DNA of 64,000 nucleotides from Tistrella mobilis KA081020-065. GTDB taxonomy: Bacteria > Pseudomonadota > Alphaproteobacteria > Tistrellales > Tistrellaceae. Below the pieces are notes generated by a model. It saw nothing but the letters and a program-made list of their open reading frames with translations, was not told where the DNA came from and searched no databases. Location: positions 186,001-250,000 of the forward strand of contig NC_017966.1 in the NCBI RefSeq assembly GCF_000264455.2, read 5' to 3'. Made by a program: the position numbers and the translations under genes. This document shows, in pieces, positions 1-7,331 of the stretch. Each line of letters starts with the position of its first letter. Position 1 is the stretch's first letter.

Positions 1-1
1 C

Positions 2-1156
2 CGGATCGCGGCGGAAGACGCGCCGGCCGTGGCGCGGCTGCGGGCGGCCGGCGCGGTGATCCTGGGCACGCTCAACATGCATGAGGGTGCGCTCGGCGCC
101 ACAACTGATAACCCGCATTTTGGTCGTTGCTACAACCCTGCCGTGCCGGGCTGCACCCCGGGCGGGTCGTCCGGCGGCTCGGGTGCGGCGGTGGCGGCCG
201 GTTTCGTGCCGGTGGCGCTCGGCACCGACACCATGGGCTCCGTGCGCATTCCGGCCGCTTATTGCGGGGTGATGGGGCTGAAGCCGACCACGGGCCTTGT
301 CTCGAATACCGGCGTGGTGCCGCTCGCCTGGTCGCTCGATCATATCGGGCCGGTGGCGCGGTCGGTGGACGATCTGGCCCTGGTCACCCGGACCCTGGCC
401 GGCTTCGACCCCGCCGACCCGGTGGCCGAACCCGCGCCCGCCGGCTGGACGGCGATACCCAGCGGCTGCGGCCTGTCCGGCATGCGCCTTGGCCTGCCGC
501 GCGAGATCGACGCCGTAGCGACCGAGCCGGCGGTGCGCGAGGCTTTCGCCCATGCGCTGGACCGTCTCCGCGGCCTGGGCGCCACTATCCAGCCGGTCGC
601 CATCCCCGGCTGGTCGCCGGGCCCCGCGCGCCGCGACGGGCTGTTGATTTCCGAGGCAGAGGCAGCGGAGCTGCATCCCGAACTGATGGGTCCCGACGGC
701 ACCACCACGCCCGAGGGCGTGAGCGAGAGCTTCGCCGCCGCCCTGCGCTATGGCCGCGATGCCAGCGCCGCCCGGCTGGCGGGCGCATACCGCCGCATCG
801 CCGAAATCGGTGTCGCCGCCCGTGCGGCCCTGGCCGGCCTCGACGCCTTCATCCTGCCCACGGCCCCCCAGGCCGCCTTCGCCCATGATGCAAAGGTCCC
901 GGCCGGGCAGGCCGATTTCACCGCGCTTGCGAATTTTGCGAAGCTGCCGGCGGTCTCCGTGCCGGTTGAGCCCATGGCACCCCCGACGTCAATCGATGAC
1001 CAGACATTCGCAAACGTCGCAAACTCTGCGAATCCTGCGAAGCCCCCGATCGGCCTCCAGTTCATCGGCCCCCGCTTCGGCGAGGCCGCCATCCTGCGCA
1101 TGGCCGCCGCTTACACGGCGGCACTCGGCGGCTCCGATACCGTGCACGGATCGTGA
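2..1156 (+). CDS. Amidase signature family enzyme (5' end outside window)
   Basis: Amidase-signature hydrolases cleave carboxamides with a Ser-cisSer-Lys triad. The open frame already runs at base 2, so the start and the N-terminal catalytic Lys lie outside the window. Visible are the glycine/serine-rich GGSSGGSG block carrying the cis-Ser and the DTMGS block carrying the nucleophilic Ser, followed by the usual C-terminal IGLQFIGPRFGE stretch. Between SVPV and PPIGLQ there is an extra stretch of about 25 residues that most family members lack; it contains a repeated AN-x-A pattern (see the hairpin at 1007-1041). A second amidase lies just downstream on the other strand. The substrate cannot be read from the sequence. 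The family call is secure. Confidence 0.9.
   Translation, partial: RIAAEDAPAVARLRAAGAVILGTLNMHEGALGATTDNPHFGRCYNPAVPGCTPGGSSGGSGAAVAAGFVPVALGTDTMGSVRIPAAYCGVMGLKPTTGLVSNTGVVPLAWSLDHIGPVARSVDDLALVTRTLAGFDPADPVAEPAPAGWTAIPSGCGLSGMRLGLPREIDAVATEPAVREAFAHALDRLRGLGATIQPVAIPGWSPGPARRDGLLISEAEAAELHPELMGPDGTTTPEGVSESFAAALRYGRDASAARLAGAYRRIAEIGVAARAALAGLDAFILPTAPQAAFAHDAKVPAGQADFTALANFAKLPAVSVPVEPMAPPTSIDDQTFANVANSANPAKPPIGLQFIGPRFGEAAILRMAAAYTAALGGSDTVHGS
1007..1041 (+). repeat. Imperfect palindrome inside the amidase gene
   Basis: The 35 bases form a hairpin: an outer stem TTCGCA/TGCGAA, a 4x4 internal loop, an inner stem TCGCA/TGCGA and a 5-base loop. They are translated in frame as part of an apparent insertion in the amidase. 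The right half resembles the gene's own sequence at 932-946 (GCGAAT, three bases, GCGAAG), so local duplication is possible. Confidence 0.6.
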
Positions 1157-1226
1157 CACCGTAAAGCGTGCGGCACACCAGCGCCGGGGCGATCAGACGA
1201 AACCGCCATCACCGCGACACCCCGCC

Positions 1227-1313
1227 CGCGAACCCCAGGCACCCGCAAAAACCCCGGGAGGTTCGCGCAAACCGCGTTTTTTCCGCCCGCGCTTCAAGGT
1301 ATTAAGAGGGGGT
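1227..1313 (+). promoter_or_regulatory. CRISPR leader (copy 1)
   Basis: This non-coding stretch lies directly upstream of the first CRISPR repeat. It contains a purine-rich GGTATTAAGAGGGGG end abutting the repeat and a CCCCGGGAGGTTCGCG block. Nearly the same sequence recurs at 9958-10143, which marks it as a conserved unit and not random intergenic DNA. Leader identity is inferred from position and from that duplication. Confidence 0.6.
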
Positions 1314-1315
1314 AG

Positions 1316-1485
1316 GGTCGCACCCTTGCGGGTGCGTGGATTGAAACGGCAGGTCAATGATCGGCGAGCCCTGGCGAAGGCTCCAGGGTCGCACCCTTGC
1401 GGGTGCGTGGATTGAAACGGCAGTCATGTCGATCCCGAAGCGCATCCCGAAAAGGTCGCACTCTTGCTGCCGCGTGAACCGTACA
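1316..1485 (+). CRISPR. Mini CRISPR array: two intact repeats and one degenerate terminal repeat
   Basis: Two identical 32-base repeats lie at 1316-1347 and 1387-1418. They begin GGTCGCACCC, contain a 7-bp inverted repeat (CGCACCC/GGGTGCG) and end in GTGGATTGAAAC, the ending typical of type I-C and related repeats. The five bases GGCAG after each repeat are also shared. A third, decayed copy at 1454-1485 matches 19 of the first 23 positions and then diverges, as terminal repeats often do. The spacers are 39 and 35 bases. No cas gene is present in the window, so the array either depends on cas genes elsewhere or is inactive. Confidence 0.8.
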
Positions 1486-1530
1486 AGACGCCGTGTCGCC
1501 GGCGACACAGTGGGGATTCGGGCGGGCAAG

Positions 1531-2946
1531 TTATGCATACCCCGCCGGCCGCCGTGTATGCCAGTCGGTCGCAGTCTGGAAGGCGTGGGCGGTGCGGGCG
1601 ATCAGGGCTTCGGCGAAGCGGGGGCCGGCGAACTGGCAGCCGATGGGGATGCCTCCACCGCCGATACCCGTCTCGCTGAGGCCGCAGGGGATGGTGATGG
1701 TCGGCTGGCCCGAGACGTCGAAGGGGGCCGTGAACGGGCCGATCGCCAGGATCGCCGCCGGGTCTTCGCCCAGGCCGGACATGTAATCGAGCGTGGGGCC
1801 CGCGACCGGCAGGCCGGGGATCAGCAGCACGTCGCAGGCGGCATAAATCGCCTCCATCGCCCCGGCGAAATCGCGGCGGTGCTCCTGCGCTTCGGCCAGT
1901 TCGAACGCCGTGTGGCGGTGGCCGCGTTCGATCAGCGCGGCGAGGCGCGGGCCGTATTCGGCCGCGCGGGTCGACCAGTGTTCGCGATGAACGATGGCGG
2001 CCTCGACCGCACATTGCACCGCCCAGCCGGTCAGCGCTGGCTCGATCGGCGGCAGGGTGACGTCGACGATGCGCGCGCCGAGCCCGGTCATCACCTCGAT
2101 CACATGCTCCATCGAGGCCAGAACCTGATCATCTGCCCGCGCCTTCAACAGCCCACGGTCGATGCCGATGGTCAGGCCCCGCACCGGTTTGGTGAGTTCT
2201 GCCATATAGTCAGGTACGGGAAGTTGTGATGCGGTGGGGTCGCGCGGGTCGGGGCCGGCCATCACGCCGAGCAGGGTGACGGCATCGGCGACACTGCGCG
2301 TCATCGGCCCCATATGATCGAGCGAGGGGGCGAGGGCGAGCGCGCCCGCCCGGCTGACCCGCCCCCATGTCGGCTTGATGCCCGTCACGCCGCAGCATGA
2401 GGAGGGCAGGCGGATCGAGCCACCGGTATCGGTGCCGAGCGCGCCCCAGATCAGCCCGGCGGCCACCGCCACACCCGACCCGCTGGACGAGGTGCCGGTC
2501 CAATGCCCGGCCCCCCAGGGGTTGACCGGCGGCACGACATCCGGGTGGTGATCGGCATAGGCGCCCTCGGTGAGGGTGGTCTTGCCCAGAATGATCGCAC
2601 CGGCGGCCCGCAGCCGCGCGATGACGGTGGCATCCTGCGCGGGCCGCCGGCCGCGCAGCACCGGGCTGCCGAATTCCGTCGGCATGTCGGCCGTGTCGAA
2701 CAAGTCCTTGGCCGCCAGCGGCACGCCGTGCAGGGGGCCGCGCACCAGACCGGCGGCGATTTCCGCCTCGGCCCGGCGCGCCTGATCCAGCGCCGCATCG
2801 TTCAGATGGGCGAAGGCATGAAGCGCGCCGTCATGGGCGGCGATCCGGTCCATCATGCAGCGGACCGCGTCCACCGGCGACACCGCCCCACGGCGGATCT
2901 CGTCTGCCAGGCGGACCAGGCTCAATCTGTGCAGGGTCGACGACAT
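1531..2946 (-). CDS. Amidase signature family enzyme
   Basis: 471 residues, normal length for the family. The triad is readable: Lys80 in LAAKD, cis-Ser around 154 in GTSSSGSG, and the nucleophile Ser177 in DTGGSIR. The C-terminus carries the family's GIPIGCQFAGPRFAE block. The enzyme probably hydrolyses an amide or acts as an AtzF-type or glutamyl-tRNA-amidotransferase-like amidase, but the substrate is not evident. It is divergent from an NMT1-type binding protein across a 256-base intergenic region with inverted repeats, so it may belong to the same catabolic theme. It is not a GatA: no GatB or GatC neighbours are present. Confidence 0.9.
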   Translation of the reverse strand: MSSTLHRLSLVRLADEIRRGAVSPVDAVRCMMDRIAAHDGALHAFAHLNDAALDQARRAEAEIAAGLVRGPLHGVPLAAKDLFDTADMPTEFGSPVLRGRRPAQDATVIARLRAAGAIILGKTTLTEGAYADHHPDVVPPVNPWGAGHWTGTSSSGSGVAVAAGLIWGALGTDTGGSIRLPSSCCGVTGIKPTWGRVSRAGALALAPSLDHMGPMTRSVADAVTLLGVMAGPDPRDPTASQLPVPDYMAELTKPVRGLTIGIDRGLLKARADDQVLASMEHVIEVMTGLGARIVDVTLPPIEPALTGWAVQCAVEAAIVHREHWSTRAAEYGPRLAALIERGHRHTAFELAEAQEHRRDFAGAMEAIYAACDVLLIPGLPVAGPTLDYMSGLGEDPAAILAIGPFTAPFDVSGQPTITIPCGLSETGIGGGGIPIGCQFAGPRFAEALIARTAHAFQTATDWHTRRPAGYA

Positions 2947-2985
2947 TCCGGACGGCTCCTCTCATCGGGCTGCGGGCGCGGGCAT

Positions 2986-3047
2986 GTCAGTATTATACAA
3001 GAATGCCTGTTTCGTGTTCAAAAATCGTCGATGCTCATAAAACAGGC
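2986..3047. promoter_or_regulatory. Divergent control region with inverted repeats
   Basis: Between the amidase and the binding-protein gene lies TATTATACAAG (about 2991-3001), a weak relative of the GTATAC operators found elsewhere in the window. An inverted repeat follows with arms GCCTGTTT (3005-3012) and AAACAGGC (3040-3047). The position between two divergent genes suggests operators or a promoter; no regulator gene is adjacent. Confidence 0.4.
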
Positions 3048-3202
3048 GGTTCGTCCCAGGGCAGATGCCGGAGAATCGCGGGATGGCGAGATGGAAGGCG
3101 GTGGCATGCATATTGCGTGGGCGCGCCTGCACACCGGATGACCGGGCCGTGCGCAGAACCCCCGCCTTGCCCACAAAAAAATGCTCCGGAAGGCTTCGAT
3201 CC

Positions 3203-4225
3203 ATGTATATGCGCATTGCGAAACGGGGGGCGGTCGCCCTTGGTCTGGCCGCGGCAGCCGTCTTTGGCCCCATGGGTGGGGCGGCGACCGCCGATGCGGC
3301 AGAGGCGGTGTCGGTGCGGCTGAAATGGCTGCCCCAGGCCCAGTTCGCCGGGTTTTACGTCGCCAAGGCCAAGGGTTTCTATGAAGCCGAGGGCCTGGAT
3401 ATGACCATCAACCCGGGCGGCCCGAACCTGAATGCCGAGGCGCTGGTGGCCTCGGGCGCCGATACCTTCGGCCTCGGCAGCGGGACAGAGGCGGTGCTGC
3501 ATGCCCGCGCCAAGGGTCTGCCGCTGATCTGCATCGGCATGTCGCAGCAGAAGACCCCCTTCGCCTTCGTTGCGCGCGAGACAAGCGGCATCAAGACGAT
3601 CGAAGATTTCAAGGGCAAGAAGGTCGCAACCTGGTTTACCGGCCCGCAATACACGCTCTATTCGGTGCTGGCCGCGGCCAAGATCAAACAGTCGGAGCTG
3701 ACCATCATCCCGCAGCCGGTCTCGATGGCGCCCTTCGTCGCGGGTGAGTTCGACGTCGCCACCGTCACCTTCTACAACGAGCTGAACACGCTGAAAGAGC
3801 AGGGGATCACCGATCTGACGGTCTTCACTCCCGATGACTATGGCGTGACCACCCAGCAGGACAGCTTCATCACGTCCGAGAAGATCGCGACCGAGAAGCC
3901 GGAGCTGGTCCAGGGCTTCCTGAACGCTACCCTGAAAGGTTGGAAATACGCGTTTGAGCACAAGGCAGAGGCGATCGACATCGTCATGGCCGCGGCGGAG
4001 GGGCTGGAGCGCAAGCACCAGGAGGCGATGCTGGACGAGATCGAACGGCTGATGGTTGCCGGCCGCGCCGCCGATGAAGGCCTCGGCGCGCTCGACATGG
4101 CGTCGATCGAGAAGGTGCAGAGCGATCTGGTCGGCTTCGGCGCGCTGAAGGAGCCGGTCGACCTGAAGGCCGCCTTCGACGAGAGCTTCTGGGACAAGGT
4201 GCCGGCTGCGGACAAGATGCTCTGA
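3203..4225 (+). CDS. ABC transporter substrate-binding protein, NMT1/THI5-like
   Basis: 340-residue periplasmic binding protein with an N-terminal signal peptide (hydrophobic run about residues 9-30, ending near ADAAEA). It carries the family's opening pattern LKWLPQAQFAGFYVAKAKGFY. NMT1/THI5-like proteins deliver pyrimidine-type, sulfonate or other small nitrogen compounds to ABC importers. No permease or ATPase is adjacent; the nearest complete set of this class is at 32.7-35.4 kb. The start at 3203 has CGGAAGG upstream; an ATG at 3209 is an alternative. The ligand is unknown. The following operon starts about 130 bases later behind its own operator. Confidence 0.88.
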   Translation: MYMRIAKRGAVALGLAAAAVFGPMGGAATADAAEAVSVRLKWLPQAQFAGFYVAKAKGFYEAEGLDMTINPGGPNLNAEALVASGADTFGLGSGTEAVLHARAKGLPLICIGMSQQKTPFAFVARETSGIKTIEDFKGKKVATWFTGPQYTLYSVLAAAKIKQSELTIIPQPVSMAPFVAGEFDVATVTFYNELNTLKEQGITDLTVFTPDDYGVTTQQDSFITSEKIATEKPELVQGFLNATLKGWKYAFEHKAEAIDIVMAAAEGLERKHQEAMLDEIERLMVAGRAADEGLGALDMASIEKVQSDLVGFGALKEPVDLKAAFDESFWDKVPAADKML

Positions 4226-4235
4226 GCCTCCACAA

Positions 4236-4265
4236 CCGCCCGCGGAGGAGATCCTGCGCGGGCGG
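4236..4265 (+). terminator. Hairpin after the binding-protein gene
   Basis: A perfect 9-bp stem, CCGCCCGCG/CGCGGGCGG, with a 12-base loop begins 10 bases after the stop codon. No clear T-run follows, so it could be a transcript-end stabiliser instead of a true intrinsic terminator. Confidence 0.5.
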
Positions 4266-4280
4266 TGCTTGACTCGACGG

Positions 4281-4330
4281 CGTGCGTATACAATAGTGAC
4301 GTTATTGCATTCACAAACGCATGTTATGCG
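4281..4330 (+). promoter_or_regulatory. GntR-type operator (GTATAC core) and CGCAT palindrome
   Basis: GCGTATACAATAG (core GTATAC at 4286-4291) closely resembles sites at about 32554 and 35496. FadR/VanR-class GntR regulators bind palindromes of the TTGTATACAA type. A second small palindrome, CGCAT-GTT-ATGCG, is at 4318-4330. Together they precede the SDR-aminotransferase-hydrolase operon. The regulator is inferred and not encoded in the window. Confidence 0.5.
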
Positions 4331-4352
4331 TACCAAGCGAGGGTTTTGAGCG

Positions 4353-5204
4353 GTGAAGCTGGGTCTTGAAGGCAAGAAGGTTCTGATCACCGGCGCATCG
4401 AAGGGTATCGGCCTGGCCGCTGCCTGGAGCTTTGCCCGCGAGGGTGCCGATCTGCACCTGGCCGCCCGCTCGGAAGAGGCCCTGGTCGAGGCGAAGGCGG
4501 CGATCGAGGCGGAATGCGGCGTGGCGGTGACGATCTACCCCATGGATCTGTCGAGCGATGCGCAGATGGTGGCGCTGGCCGATGCCGCGGGTGATGTCGA
4601 CATTCTGGTCAACAATGCCGGCAACATCCCCTCGGGCCCGATCGATGCGGTGGATGATGTCTCCTGGCGCCGCGGTTTCGACCTGAAGGTCTTCGGCTAT
4701 ATCTCGCTGACCCGCGCGGTGTATGCCCGCATGCAGGCGCGCGGCACCGGCGTGATCGTCAACGATATCGGCAATTCCGGCGAGAACTGGGATGCCAATT
4801 ACATCGCCGGATCGACCGGCAATGCGGCGCTGATGGCCTTCACCCGGGCACTCGGCGGGGTGAGCATGGATTACGGCGTGCGGGTGCTGGGCGTGAACCC
4901 GGGGCCGGTGGAAACCGACCGCATGGTGCGGCTGATGAAGCGACGCGCGGTCGACATGTTCGGCGACGAAACCCGCTGGCGCGAGCTGTTCGACCGCTAT
5001 CCCGGCGGCCGCCCGGCCACGGCCGAAGAGGTGGCCGATCTGATGGTGTTCCTGTCCTCGCCGCGCGCCGGCTATGTCAGCGGCACGATCGTGACCATCG
5101 ATGGCGGCATCGCCTCGCGCGGGTCGATCATCAAGGATGGCGGCCGGCGGTCGGTCGCGGCGCCCGCGCTTCAGGAGCCCGCCATTCAGGAGATCGATGC
5201 GTGA
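4353..5204 (+). CDS. Short-chain dehydrogenase/reductase family protein lacking the canonical YxxxK
   Basis: 283 residues with the SDR nucleotide-binding motif TGASKGIG (13-20) and NNAG (87-90), hence an NAD(P)-binding Rossmann protein. The normal Tyr-x-x-x-Lys pair is not there: Tyr150 is followed by IAGSTGN, so the expected Lys154 is Ser and an Asn (157) sits where alignment of the following helix would place the Lys. The start is GTG. The gene overlaps the aminotransferase start by four bases (GTGA), which indicates translational coupling. It may use a different proton relay or act on an unusual substrate; an inactive relative cannot be excluded. It is first in an operon for degrading an amino- or amide-containing compound. 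Confidence 0.85.
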   Translation: MKLGLEGKKVLITGASKGIGLAAAWSFAREGADLHLAARSEEALVEAKAAIEAECGVAVTIYPMDLSSDAQMVALADAAGDVDILVNNAGNIPSGPIDAVDDVSWRRGFDLKVFGYISLTRAVYARMQARGTGVIVNDIGNSGENWDANYIAGSTGNAALMAFTRALGGVSMDYGVRVLGVNPGPVETDRMVRLMKRRAVDMFGDETRWRELFDRYPGGRPATAEEVADLMVFLSSPRAGYVSGTIVTIDGGIASRGSIIKDGGRRSVAAPALQEPAIQEIDA

Positions 5205-6334
5205 GCCTGCTCGACACCAAGAACGCCTATTTCGACCGGCTGTTTTCCGACCCCGAGCTGAAATGGCTGGGCCAGAACACCAATCACGTGCCCCAGCATC
5301 CGGCGGTTGCCGCCGCCATGCATGCAGCGGTGGATGCCGAGAATTTCCATGCCTATGCCCCGCCCGCCGGCATGGAGGCGCTGCGGGCGGCGATCGTCGC
5401 CGATCTGCGGCTGCCCGGCGCCCAGGCGCTGGTGACCGACGGCGCCGTGGCGGCGCTGGCGCTGATCTGCCGGGCGTTTGCGAAGCCCGGCACGACCTTC
5501 GTCACCACCGATCCGGGCTGGAAATGGCCGCTGCAATTCGCCGCCCAGAACGGCGCCGAGGTGATCGAAATCCCGATCTACGGCCCCGAATGGAATTTCC
5601 GCCTCAGCCCCGAACGGCTGGCCGAGGTGGTGGATGAGCGGACCGCGATCATCTATCTGGTCGACCCGAACAACCCGCTGGGCATCACCTATACCGCCGA
5701 GGAAATCGGCGCCTTCGCGGCGATCGCGCGCGAGGCAGGCGCGATCCTGATCCATGACAGCACCTATCGCGACTTCGCCGAAGGCCATACGCCGGCCAGC
5801 ATGATCTATCCCGAAGGCGCGGTGACGGTGGTCAGCTTCTCCAAATGGCTGGGACTGGCGGGCATGCGCGTGGGTGCGCTGGTCGCATACCCCGAGCTGA
5901 TGGACAGGATTGCACCGTTTTCGACCGCGCCCTTGGGCGCCAGCGTGATCGCCCAGGCGGCGGCGCTGGCCGGGCTTGGGGTCAAGGACGAATGGATGGC
6001 CGGGGTGCAGCAGATCCAGCGCCACAACCAGGCGCTGATCAAACAGGCGGTCGATGCCCTGCCGGGCTTCGCCATGCCGGTCTACCCCTCCCACGGCAAT
6101 TTCGTGGTGGTGGAATGCATCGAGGCCGGGGTGCGGCCGGAAGCGCTGGTGGCCGAGTTTCAGACCGCGGGGATCATGATCCGCCAGGGCACCTATCATA
6201 CGCCCCGCTTCGGCGACCGCTTCATCAAGGTGTCGACCACCGTGCCGACCGCCTGGGTCGAAGCCTTCTGCGCCCTGCTGCCCGAGATGGCGGAACGGGC
6301 GAAGACCCGCACCGACATCCCGCCGCTGTTCTGA
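5201..6334 (+). CDS. PLP-dependent aminotransferase, class I/II
   Basis: 377 residues of fold-type I. Lys215 in SFSKWLGLAGMR is the expected Schiff-base lysine, Asp186 contacts the pyridine nitrogen, and DPNNPLG (155-161) and Arg223 complete the usual pattern. It should transfer an amino group between an amino acid and a 2-oxo acid, or act on an aldehyde produced by the upstream SDR. The GTG start overlaps the SDR stop. The hydrolase gene follows after 17 bases. The substrate is unknown; the gene context points to catabolism, not biosynthesis. Confidence 0.88.
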   Translation: MSLLDTKNAYFDRLFSDPELKWLGQNTNHVPQHPAVAAAMHAAVDAENFHAYAPPAGMEALRAAIVADLRLPGAQALVTDGAVAALALICRAFAKPGTTFVTTDPGWKWPLQFAAQNGAEVIEIPIYGPEWNFRLSPERLAEVVDERTAIIYLVDPNNPLGITYTAEEIGAFAAIAREAGAILIHDSTYRDFAEGHTPASMIYPEGAVTVVSFSKWLGLAGMRVGALVAYPELMDRIAPFSTAPLGASVIAQAAALAGLGVKDEWMAGVQQIQRHNQALIKQAVDALPGFAMPVYPSHGNFVVVECIEAGVRPEALVAEFQTAGIMIRQGTYHTPRFGDRFIKVSTTVPTAWVEAFCALLPEMAERAKTRTDIPPLF

Positions 6335-6351
6335 CCGGAAGGGCAAGTCCG

Positions 6352-7233
6352 ATGTCTTTTGCCACCGCAACCGACGGCACCCGCCTCTATTATGAAGAGG
6401 CGGGGACCGGCACGCCGATCCTGTTCATCCATGAATTCGGCGGCGATTATCGGGCCTGGGAACCGCAGATGCAGTTCTTCGCGCGCCGGCATCGCTGCAT
6501 CACCTATTCCGCCCGCGGCTATGCGCCTTCGGATATTCCGGCGGATGTGGCGGCCTATTCGCAGGAGATTGCCGTCACCGATGCGCTGGCCGTGCTCGAC
6601 CATCTGGGCATTGACCGCGCGCATATCGTCGGCCTGTCGATGGGCGGGTTCGCGACCCTGCATTTCGGCCTGATGGCCCCCGAACGCGCCCTGTCGCTGA
6701 CCATCGCCGGGGCCGGCTATGGCGCGGAAAAGCAGTTCGAGGACTATTTCCGCGGGGTTTCCCTGGAAGTGGCCGAGCGGTTCCGGACGCTGGGGGCCAA
6801 AGAATTCGCCAAGACCTATGCGCTGGGCGCCAGCCGGGTGCAGTTCCAGAACAAGGATCCGCGCGGCTGGCAGGATTTCGCCGACCGCCTGGCCGAGCAT
6901 TCCGATATCGGCGCCGCCAATACGATGAGCGGCGTTCAGGCGCGGCGGCCGTCGATCTACGATCTGGAAGAGCGGATCCGCGCCTGCACCGTGCCGGCGC
7001 TGATCGTGGTCGGCGACGAGGACGATCATTGCCTGCAGCCGGGCATCTTCATGAAGAAGACCCTGCCGGCCGCCGGGCTGGCGGTGCTGCCCAAAACCGG
7101 CCATACGCTGAACCTGGAAGAGCCGGCGCTGTTCAACCAGCTGCTGGCCGAGTTCATCGCCATGGTCGAGGCCGGACGCTGGACGGCCCGCGACCCGCGC
7201 GCCGAGCCGGCGCAGATCATGAAGACGTCGTGA
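6352..7233 (+). CDS. Alpha/beta-fold hydrolase
   Basis: 293-residue cytoplasmic hydrolase with the nucleophile elbow GLSMGG (Ser96), the oxyanion-hole region FIHEFGG, a candidate acid in VVGDEDDHC and the catalytic His in KTGHTLN. This layout fits esterases, lactonases and C-C or amide hydrolases; the exact reaction cannot be assigned. The ribosome-binding site GGAAGGGC precedes the ATG. It sits in the same operon as the aminotransferase and the M20 hydrolase, so it probably opens or trims an intermediate of that pathway. Confidence 0.88.
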   Translation: MSFATATDGTRLYYEEAGTGTPILFIHEFGGDYRAWEPQMQFFARRHRCITYSARGYAPSDIPADVAAYSQEIAVTDALAVLDHLGIDRAHIVGLSMGGFATLHFGLMAPERALSLTIAGAGYGAEKQFEDYFRGVSLEVAERFRTLGAKEFAKTYALGASRVQFQNKDPRGWQDFADRLAEHSDIGAANTMSGVQARRPSIYDLEERIRACTVPALIVVGDEDDHCLQPGIFMKKTLPAAGLAVLPKTGHTLNLEEPALFNQLLAEFIAMVEAGRWTARDPRAEPAQIMKTS

Positions 7234-7331
7234 TCCTTATGTCCGGCGATGGTGGCGGGACAGGCGGCGCGGCGCCGGCGGAGAGCTGGCGCCGCCGCAC
7301 CGACTGGCGCAAGGAAACGGGGGAGGGGTAT

